This document shows, piece by piece, positions 57,784 through 64,000 of a DNA stretch of 64,000 nt. Under the pieces are notes generated by a model. The model was given only the letters and a program-made list of their open reading frames with translations. It was not told the DNA's origin and ran no database searches. Source of the DNA: Pseudomonas sp. 2FG. Lineage in GTDB: Bacteria > Pseudomonadota > Gammaproteobacteria > Pseudomonadales > Pseudomonadaceae. Position 1 is the first letter of the stretch. Each line of letters opens with the position of its first letter. The position numbers and the translations under genes were made by a program. The stretch covers positions 62,001 to 126,000 of the forward strand of contig NZ_SCMP01000011.1 in the NCBI RefSeq assembly GCF_005502935.1, written 5' to 3'.

Positions 57784-59253
57784 TCAGCGCTTGTCTTTGC
57801 GCTTCTTGTCGGCTTTCTTATGGTGCGACATCAACCGGCGCTTCTTGTTGACCTGGCGATCGGTCAGGGTGTTCTTGTTGCCTTCGTACGGGTTTTCACC
57901 ACCCTTGAACTCGATACGGATCGGCGTACCGACCAGTTTCAATACGCGCCGATAGGTGTTCTCCAGGTAGCGGACGTAGGACTTCGGCACCTTCTCCACC
58001 TGGTTGCCGTGGATCACGATCAGTGGCGGGTTGGCCCCGCCCAAGTGGGCATAACGCAGCTTGATCCGGCGGTTATTGACCATCGGCGGCGCGTGCTCAC
58101 CGACCGCATCCTCGAGGATCTGGGTCAGGCGGCTGGTCGGCCAACGGGTGATCGCCGACTTGAACGAGGCCTGCACCGACTGGTACAGATTGCCGACACC
58201 GGTACCGTGCAGCGCGGAGATGAAGTGAATGTCGGCGAAGTCGACGAAGAACAAGCGGCGTTGCAGCTCGGTCTTCACGTAGTCACGCTCACCCGGCTCC
58301 ATGCCGTCCCACTTGTTCAACGCGATGACCAGCGCACGGCCGGTTTCCAGCGCGAATCCCAGCAGGTTGAGGTCGTGGTCGACCACGCCTTCACGGGCGT
58401 CCATGACGAAAATCACCACGTTGGCGTCTTTGATCGCCTGCAGGGTTTTCACCACCGAGAACTTCTCGACCTCTTCCGAGATCTTGCCGCGTTTGCGCAC
58501 CCCGGCGGTGTCGATCAGCGTGTACTTCTCGCCGTTGCGCTCGAAGGGAATATAAATACTGTCGCGCGTGGTGCCGGGCTGGTCATAAACGATCACCCGG
58601 TCTTCACCGAGCATGCGGTTGACCAGGGTCGACTTGCCGACGTTGGGCCGACCGATGATGGCGATCTTGATGCCATCCTTCTCGCTCGGGCCGGGGATGC
58701 GCTTGGCTTCTTCGCCTTCGGCAACCACCTCACCCTCGAGCGGTTCGTCCTCGAGCGCATCCTTGGGGAATTCGGACAAGGCCGCTTCGAGCATCTGGCT
58801 GATACCACGACCATGGGCCCCGGCGATCGGCAAGGCGTCGCCCAGGCCCAGGGGGCTGAACTCGGCACGGGCCAGGTCCGGGTCGATGCTGTCGACCTTG
58901 TTCGCCACCAGGAAGCAACGCTTGTTGCGCTTGCGCAAGTGCTCGCCAATCATCTGGTCGGCGGCCGACATGCCGGCCTTGGCATCCACCAGGAACAGCA
59001 CGGCATCGGCCTCTTCGATGGCCAGCAGCGACTGCTCGGCCATTTTCGAGTCCATGCCATCTTCGTCACCGGAAATACCGCCGGTATCGATCAAGATGTA
59101 GGTTCGCCCTTGCCACTTAGCCTCACCGTACTGGCGATCACGGGTCAGACCAGACAGATCGCCGACGATAGCGTCGCGACTCCTAGTCAGGCGGTTAAAC
59201 AGGGTGGACTTGCCGACGTTCGGGCGGCCCACCAGGGCGATTACGGGAACCAT
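57784..59253 (-). CDS. der: Ribosome biogenesis GTPase Der (EngA)
   Basis: Tandem-GTPase protein needed for 50S assembly. It has 489 residues: two Ras-like G domains (P-loops [12 protein letters not shown] near residue 8 and [12 protein letters not shown] near 185; DTGG and DTAG; NKVD and NKWD) and a C-terminal KH-like domain with a Lys/Arg-rich tail. The ATG at 59253 ([16 protein letters not shown]) is the family start. Confidence 0.97.
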   Translation of the reverse strand: MVPVIALVGRPNVGKSTLFNRLTRSRDAIVGDLSGLTRDRQYGEAKWQGRTYILIDTGGISGDEDGMDSKMAEQSLLAIEEADAVLFLVDAKAGMSAADQMIGEHLRKRNKRCFLVANKVDSIDPDLARAEFSPLGLGDALPIAGAHGRGISQMLEAALSEFPKDALEDEPLEGEVVAEGEEAKRIPGPSEKDGIKIAIIGRPNVGKSTLVNRMLGEDRVIVYDQPGTTRDSIYIPFERNGEKYTLIDTAGVRKRGKISEEVEKFSVVKTLQAIKDANVVIFVMDAREGVVDHDLNLLGFALETGRALVIALNKWDGMEPGERDYVKTELQRRLFFVDFADIHFISALHGTGVGNLYQSVQASFKSAITRWPTSRLTQILEDAVGEHAPPMVNNRRIKLRYAHLGGANPPLIVIHGNQVEKVPKSYVRYLENTYRRVLKLVGTPIRIEFKGGENPYEGNKNTLTDRQVNKKRRLMSHHKKADKKRKDKR

Positions 59254-59286
59254 GCGGCCCCTCCACTCAATTTCAGAAAACACAAA

Positions 59287-59313
59287 GGCCGCTGCCGTCA
59301 AACGGCAGCGGCC
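59287..59313 (-). terminator. Hairpin between bamB and der
   Basis: GGCCGCTGCCG, loop TCAAA, CGGCAGCGGCC: an 11-bp perfect GC-rich stem. On the minus strand it is followed only by TTTGTG, so it probably attenuates rather than stops transcription into der. Confidence 0.6.
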
Positions 59314-59330
59314 GGACACTAGATCACAGC

Positions 59331-60470
59331 TTAGCGGATGGTCAGCGCGACCAGATCTCCGCTATTGCCGAAGGCATACAGCCAATCACCGACTACCAGC
59401 GGACGTGCACGCAACCCGTCGCTGTCGATACGTGTGCGGCCAACGAAACGACCATCCACCTGGCTGACCAGGTGCAGATAACCTTCAAAATCGCCGAAGG
59501 CTACGTAACTGGAGAACACTTCCGGAGCCGACAGCTGGCGACGAGCCAGAGCTTCGTTACTCCACAGCGCCGAGGCGGAGCGCTCGTCGACACTTTCAAT
59601 GCTACCGTTGGCCAGGCTCACGTAAACGTTGCCGAGACCCTGGGCCAGACCGACGTTACTGGAGGCTTCGCGCTGCCAGAGAATGCGCCCGCTTTCCATG
59701 TCCAGCCCGGCAACGCGGCCCTGATAACTCACGACATAGAGCGTAGTGTCGGAAAGCACCAGACCGCCGTCGATATCGACCACGCGATCCAGCTCGGAAC
59801 GGCCTTGCGGTACAGCCACACGCTGCTCCCACACCGGCAGACCACGCTGAGTATCCAGCGCGATCACCTTGCCGCTGGACAGACCTGCAAACGCCAAGCG
59901 GTTGGTGACAATCGGCGCACCGGTGCCACGCAGGGTCAAGACTGCCGGGGTGTTTTCGTAGATCCAGCGCTGCTTGCCGGTTGCCGCATCCAACGCGATC
60001 AAGCGGTCGTCCTGGGTCTGCACTACGACCACGTCACCGTTGGTAGCCGGCGCAGCCAGTACCTCACTGGTAACCCGCGCACGCCACTTTTCCTCACCGT
60101 TGGCAGCATCCAGGGCAATCACTTCGCCCTTCAGCGTGCCCAGCAGTACCAGGCCATAGCCCGCACCCACGGCACCCGAGACCGGCAAGTCGAGGTCTTG
60201 CTCCCAGAGCTTGTCGCCGCTGAAGCGGTTGAGTGCCAGCACTTCGCCGTTTACGTCAGAGGCGAAGATATGATCGCCATCCACCGCGGGCACCAGCATA
60301 TTGAAGGAGTCGCCCTGGCCATCGCCCACCGAGCGGCTCCACTCTTTTTTCAGCTCGACTTCTTCGGTGAAGTCGGGCAGCTCGGCCGGTGGCAGTTCCT
60401 TCTTGCTATTGCTGCTGCAACCCGCGGCCAGAACGGCCAGGGCCAGCAGTGCGGCATATTTCCAGCGCAT
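59331..60470 (-). CDS. bamB: Outer membrane protein assembly factor BamB
   Basis: Lipoprotein of the BAM complex that inserts beta-barrel proteins. About 379 residues: a lipoprotein signal ([12 protein letters not shown]) and an eight-bladed PQQ-type beta-propeller (repeats such as [19 protein letters not shown] and [19 protein letters not shown]). Start: ATG at 60470 (MRWKYAAL) has better spacing from the GGGG ribosome-binding site than the in-frame ATG at 60482, which overlaps the yfgM stop. Confidence 0.95.
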   Translation of the reverse strand: MRWKYAALLALAVLAAGCSSNSKKELPPAELPDFTEEVELKKEWSRSVGDGQGDSFNMLVPAVDGDHIFASDVNGEVLALNRFSGDKLWEQDLDLPVSGAVGAGYGLVLLGTLKGEVIALDAANGEEKWRARVTSEVLAAPATNGDVVVVQTQDDRLIALDAATGKQRWIYENTPAVLTLRGTGAPIVTNRLAFAGLSSGKVIALDTQRGLPVWEQRVAVPQGRSELDRVVDIDGGLVLSDTTLYVVSYQGRVAGLDMESGRILWQREASSNVGLAQGLGNVYVSLANGSIESVDERSASALWSNEALARRQLSAPEVFSSYVAFGDFEGYLHLVSQVDGRFVGRTRIDSDGLRARPLVVGDWLYAFGNSGDLVALTIR

Positions 60471-60474
60471 CACG

Positions 60475-61119
60475 TCACGCATCCCCTTTCGCCAGGTCGT
60501 CGAGCTTCATTTGTAAACCACCCACCGCAGCTTCGTCCGACAGCGCTGCCTTGGCCTTCTCGTAGGCGGTATGCGCCTCATCGCGACGGCCCAGCTTGAC
60601 CAGCAGATCACCTTTCAGCTCTTCGCGACTGGCCAGGAAGGCCTGCTCCGCATCGCCTTCCAGCAGCTTGAGCGCATCTTCGGCCTTGTTTTGCGCGGCC
60701 AACACACGGGCCAAGCGTTGGCGAGCCAACTCGCCCAGGGTGTCATCGGCCGGCTTGGCGACAACCGCTTGCAGCTCAGCCGCCGCATCGTCCAGCTTGC
60801 CCGTGTCTACCGCGACTTTAGCGACGAACAGGCTGCCGTACTGGGCGTAATGGGTACCACCGAAGTCTTTCTTCAGCTTGTTCGCCAGCTCAGCCACTTG
60901 GCCCGCATCCGGCTGGCCACTCGGGTTAAACGCGGTTTCCAGCAGTTGCTGGTAGACCAGCGAAGCACCTTGAGCCTGGTTGCTCTGGTACTTCTGCCAA
61001 GCCTGCCAGCCAAAGACCACCACCAGCGCCAAGGCACCCCCGGTCAGCAGGGGTTTGCCATTGCGCTCCCACCAGTCCTTGATCAGCGCCAGCTCTTCAT
61101 CTTCAGTACGCGACGTCAC
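60475..61119 (-). CDS. yfgM: YfgM family protein, SecYEG-associated periplasmic TPR protein
   Basis: A 214-residue type II membrane protein: cytoplasmic N-terminus (TSRTEDEELALIKDWW), one TM helix (about 26-43, LTGGALALVVVFGWQAW) and a periplasmic TPR-like domain. In E. coli YfgM binds PpiD and SecYEG and helps trafficking of exported proteins. It sits directly upstream of bamB, as is usual. Confidence 0.94.
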   Translation of the reverse strand: MTSRTEDEELALIKDWWERNGKPLLTGGALALVVVFGWQAWQKYQSNQAQGASLVYQQLLETAFNPSGQPDAGQVAELANKLKKDFGGTHYAQYGSLFVAKVAVDTGKLDDAAAELQAVVAKPADDTLGELARQRLARVLAAQNKAEDALKLLEGDAEQAFLASREELKGDLLVKLGRRDEAHTAYEKAKAALSDEAAVGGLQMKLDDLAKGDA

Positions 61120-61146
61120 CCCAATACTCCTTAATTCGCTGAATGC

Positions 61147-62436
61147 TCAAACCTGCTTCAGGCAGGCTACCAGATGCTCAGGCAGAGCATCCCAGGCAAT
61201 ATTTTGTTGTTCGCCCTGACCACGAAGGGGCTTGAAACCTATCACTTGCTGAGCCAGTTCGTCCTCGCCCAGTACCAGGGCGAACAATGCACCGCTCTTA
61301 TCGGCCTTTTTCAACTGACTCTTGAAGCTGCCGGCCCCGGCATTCACCTGCAAACGCAGACCCGGCAACTGATCGCGCAAACGCTCGGCCAGCGCCAGCC
61401 CCGCCAACTCGGCCGGCTCACCGAAGGCACAGAGGTACAGATCGACCTGGCGGGCAATTTCGGCGGGGACCTGCCCCAGGGTTTCCAGCAGCAAGATCAG
61501 CCGCTCGATACCCATGGCGAAACCAACACCGGCGGTCGGCTTGCCGCCCATCTGCTCGACTAGACCATCGTAACGACCACCGGCGCACACCGTGCCCTGG
61601 GCGCCGAGCTGATCGGTGACCCACTCGAACACGGTCTTGCTGTAGTAATCGAGGCCGCGCACCAACTTGGGGTTGAGCACATAGGGAATGCCGGCGGCAT
61701 CCAGACGCGCCTTGAGGCCGTCGAAGTGAATCCGCGACTCTTCGTCGAGGTAATCCGCCATCTTCGGCGCATCGGCCAACAGGGCCTGGGTCTCCGGCAC
61801 CTTGCTGTCGAGAATCCGCAGCGGGTTGCTGGCCAGGCGCCGCTTGCTGTCTTCATCCAGCAGCTCGAGACGGGCCGACAAATACTGCACCAGGGCTGCA
61901 CGGTAATTCGCCCGCGCCGCACTGGTGCCGAGGCTGTTCAACTCCAGCTTCACCGCATCGCGAATGCCCAGCAGACCCCAGAGGCGCCAGGTCAGCAGGA
62001 TCAGCTCGGCATCGATGTCCGGCCCGTCGAGGTTAAAGACCTCCACGCCGATTTGGTGAAACTGGCGATAACGACCTTTCTGCGGCCGCTCATAGCGGAA
62101 CATCGGGCCGATGTACCAGAGTTTCTGCACCTGACCGCCACCGGCAATACCATGCTCCAGTACCGCGCGGACGCAGCTGGCAGTGCCTTCCGGACGCAGG
62201 GTCAAGGAGTCGCCATTACGGTCGGCGAAGGTGTACATCTCCTTCTCGACGATATCCGTGACTTCGCCGATAGAGCGCTTGAACAGCTCGGTGACCTCGA
62301 CGATCGGCATGCGGATCTGCCGGTAGCCGTAGCCATCCAGCAGGTTTGCCACAGCACCCTCGAAGTAGCGCCAGAGCGGCGTCTGCTCGGGCAGAATGTC
62401 GTTCATGCCACGAATGGCTTGTAGAGACTTACTCAC
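61147..62436 (-). CDS. hisS: Histidyl-tRNA synthetase
   Basis: Class II aminoacyl-tRNA synthetase charging tRNA-His. It has 429 residues with motif 1-3 regions and histidine-specific motifs: [45 protein letters not shown], and motif 3 [11 protein letters not shown]; a C-terminal anticodon-binding domain follows. The start is GTG at 62436 ([17 protein letters not shown]), 6 bases after AAGGA; a TTG 6 bases further upstream is unlikely. Confidence 0.97.
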   Translation of the reverse strand: MSKSLQAIRGMNDILPEQTPLWRYFEGAVANLLDGYGYRQIRMPIVEVTELFKRSIGEVTDIVEKEMYTFADRNGDSLTLRPEGTASCVRAVLEHGIAGGGQVQKLWYIGPMFRYERPQKGRYRQFHQIGVEVFNLDGPDIDAELILLTWRLWGLLGIRDAVKLELNSLGTSAARANYRAALVQYLSARLELLDEDSKRRLASNPLRILDSKVPETQALLADAPKMADYLDEESRIHFDGLKARLDAAGIPYVLNPKLVRGLDYYSKTVFEWVTDQLGAQGTVCAGGRYDGLVEQMGGKPTAGVGFAMGIERLILLLETLGQVPAEIARQVDLYLCAFGEPAELAGLALAERLRDQLPGLRLQVNAGAGSFKSQLKKADKSGALFALVLGEDELAQQVIGFKPLRGQGEQQNIAWDALPEHLVACLKQV

Positions 62437-62460
62437 ACGCAATCCTTAGTATTCTTGGCT

Positions 62461-63573
62461 CTAGCCACGGGCGATCAGCGCCGCGTCGGCTTCGACCTTT
62501 TCGGCCGCCTTCTGGCGAATCAGCTTTTCCAGCTCATCCACCAGGTTGTCATTGGTCAGTTTCTGCGCCGGCTTGCCGTCGATGTAAATCAGGTTATTCG
62601 GCGTACCACCGGTGAGGCCGATATGCGCCTCCTTGGCTTCCCCGGGGCCATTGACGATACAGCCGATCACAGCCACATCGAGCGGCACCAAGAGGTCTTC
62701 CAGGCGGCCTTCGAGCTCATTCATGGTTTTGACCACATCGAAGTTCTGCCGCGAGCAACTCGGGCAGGCGATGAAGTTGATGCCACGAGAACGCAAGCGC
62801 AGCGACTTGAGGATGTCGTAACCGACCTTGACCTCTTCGACCGGATCGGCGGCCAGGGAGATGCGGATGGTATCGCCAATCCCATCGGCGAGCAGCATGC
62901 CCAAACCAACAGCCGACTTGACGGTACCCGAACGCAGGCCACCCGCTTCGGTGATACCCAGGTGCAACGGCTGCTCGATCTGCTTGGCCAGCAGCCGATA
63001 AGCCGCAACCGCCATAAATACATCGGAGGCTTTGACGCTGACCTTGAAGTCCGGGAAATTCAGCCGATCCAGATGCTCGACGTGGCGCAGTGCCGACTCG
63101 ACCAAGGCTTCCGGAGTCGGCTCGCCGTATTTCTTCTGCAGGTCTTTTTCCAGGGAACCGGCATTGACGCCGATGCGGATGGAAATACCCCGGTCACGCG
63201 CCGCATCGACCACCGCCCGGACGCGATCTTCGCGGCCAATATTGCCCGGATTGATCCGCAGGCAATCGACTCCCAACTCGGCGACGCGCAAGGCAATCTT
63301 GTAGTCGAAGTGGATGTCGGCAACCAGCGGTACCTGGACCAGTAGCTTGATCTTGCCAAACGCTTCAGCAGCATCCATATCCGGCACAGACACACGCACG
63401 ATATCGGCGCCGGCCTCTTCCAATCGACGGATCTGCGCCACAGTGGCGGCGACATCGCAGGTGTCGGTGTTGGTCATGCTCTGCACAGCGATAGGCGCAT
63501 CGCCGCCCACAGGAACGGAGCCAACCCAAATCTTGCGCGATTGGCGACGGATGATTGGAGATTCGCCGTGCAT
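62461..63573 (-). CDS. ispG: 4-hydroxy-3-methylbut-2-en-1-yl diphosphate synthase (flavodoxin)
   Basis: [4Fe-4S] enzyme of the MEP isoprenoid pathway, converting MEcPP to HMBPP. It has 370 residues: an N-terminal TIM barrel ([34 protein letters not shown]) and a C-terminal Fe-S domain with ligands in ACPSCSR and [13 protein letters not shown]. It begins 3 bases after rodZ ends. Confidence 0.97.
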   Translation of the reverse strand: MHGESPIIRRQSRKIWVGSVPVGGDAPIAVQSMTNTDTCDVAATVAQIRRLEEAGADIVRVSVPDMDAAEAFGKIKLLVQVPLVADIHFDYKIALRVAELGVDCLRINPGNIGREDRVRAVVDAARDRGISIRIGVNAGSLEKDLQKKYGEPTPEALVESALRHVEHLDRLNFPDFKVSVKASDVFMAVAAYRLLAKQIEQPLHLGITEAGGLRSGTVKSAVGLGMLLADGIGDTIRISLAADPVEEVKVGYDILKSLRLRSRGINFIACPSCSRQNFDVVKTMNELEGRLEDLLVPLDVAVIGCIVNGPGEAKEAHIGLTGGTPNNLIYIDGKPAQKLTNDNLVDELEKLIRQKAAEKVEADAALIARG

Positions 63574-63576
63574 GGT

Positions 63577-64000
63577 TTATTGCCCCAACTTCAAGCGTGC
63601 CGTTTCGCCACTGGTAAAGGGCGCGACATCCACCACCTGACCGTTGTAACGGACCTGTGCGCCGCGCGCATAACCCAGACGCAACTCCAGAGGCGCTTTA
63701 CCGCTCAACTCCAGCCTCTCGCCCTTGCGCTTCAGGCCGCTGGCCAGCACTTTGCCACTGGCATCCGTCAGCTGGATCCAGCAGTTGGCGCTGAACTCAA
63801 GACCCACCATACCGTCACCTACTGCCGCAACTGCGGGAGCGGGAGCTTGAGCTGCGGCAACAGGCGCTGAAGGTGCGACGGGAATCACGGAGGGAGCTAC
63901 CGGGGCCACGGCGACCGGTGCATTAGGCGCAAGCACAGGGCTGCTAGCTGCCTGAGGTGTAGCGGCAGTGTCCGGTAGGGCCGCCTCGGGCTGCGCAGCC
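63577..64000 (-). CDS. rodZ: RodZ cytoskeletal protein, C-terminal part (cut by window edge)
   Basis: RodZ links MreB to the cell-wall elongation machinery. Only the periplasmic end is visible: an Ala/Pro/Val-rich linker and the DUF4115-type C-terminal domain (VGLEFSANCWIQLTDASGK, LELSGKAPLELRLGYARGAQ, VRYNGQVVDVAPFT). The frame stays open to the right edge, so the N-terminal HTH and TM helix lie outside. First visible gene of the rodZ-ispG-hisS-yfgM-bamB-der operon. Confidence 0.88.
   Translation of the reverse strand, partial: AAQPEAALPDTAATPQAASSPVLAPNAPVAVAPVAPSVIPVAPSAPVAAAQAPAPAVAAVGDGMVGLEFSANCWIQLTDASGKVLASGLKRKGERLELSGKAPLELRLGYARGAQVRYNGQVVDVAPFTSGETARLKLGQ

Overview
The window reads as a continuous piece of a Pseudomonas chromosome: high G+C, gene-dense, no phage, plasmid, CRISPR or tRNA genes seen. 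The identification rests on recognisable protein families and on gene order that, from memory, resembles P. aeruginosa PAO1: a complete wsp surface-sensing operon beside prfB, thrC-hom-dsbC-xerD, rplS-trmD-rimM-rpsP with divergent ffh, purT, purL-mltF, guaBA, xseA, leuA and a der-bamB-yfgM-hisS-ispG-rodZ operon. I do not name a species.

Layout. 1-8.7 kb (minus): the 5' end of prfB with its programmed +1 frameshift site, then wspA-B-C-D-E-F-R, a chemosensory-type pathway whose output is the diguanylate cyclase WspR. 8.9-17.9 kb (plus): an accessory block with a LysR regulator, an aldehyde dehydrogenase, a YdcSTUV-type polyamine ABC transporter, a second aldehyde dehydrogenase matching gamma-aminobutyraldehyde dehydrogenase (YdcW/PatD), and a small exported SnoaL-like protein. 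Together these look like uptake of putrescine or a related amine and oxidation of the derived aldehyde. Two palindromic repeat elements lie inside this block. 18-27 kb: a LapG-like periplasmic cysteine protease, recJ, yaeQ, a CoA-transferase, thrC-hom, dsbC and xerD.

27.2-29 kb is the most irregular part: a small exported protein of unknown function with a highly structured 5' leader, then an acyl-CoA thioesterase that has lost its N-terminal third next to a lower-G+C orphan membrane-anchored ORF. 29-51 kb is housekeeping: ribosome and tRNA maturation (rplS, trmD, rimM, rpsP), SRP (ffh), a CcsA-like membrane protein, a CorC/CNNM transporter, purine synthesis (purT, purL, guaB, guaA), two Nudix hydrolases, a gamma-carbonic anhydrase, a YkuD protein, mltF, tadA and a Tat-exported multicopper oxidase.

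51-64 kb: xseA, an M23 peptidase, leuA with a long leader and a perfect 25-bp stem terminator, an omega-amidase/aminotransferase pair, and the der-bamB-yfgM-hisS-ispG-rodZ operon, with rodZ cut by the window edge. I found no clearly new multi-gene system. The best leads are the structured leader at 27.27-27.42 kb, the thioesterase replacement at 28.1-28.9 kb, the two large palindromic elements at 12.74 and 17.24 kb, and the orphan ribosome-binding site upstream of wspA.
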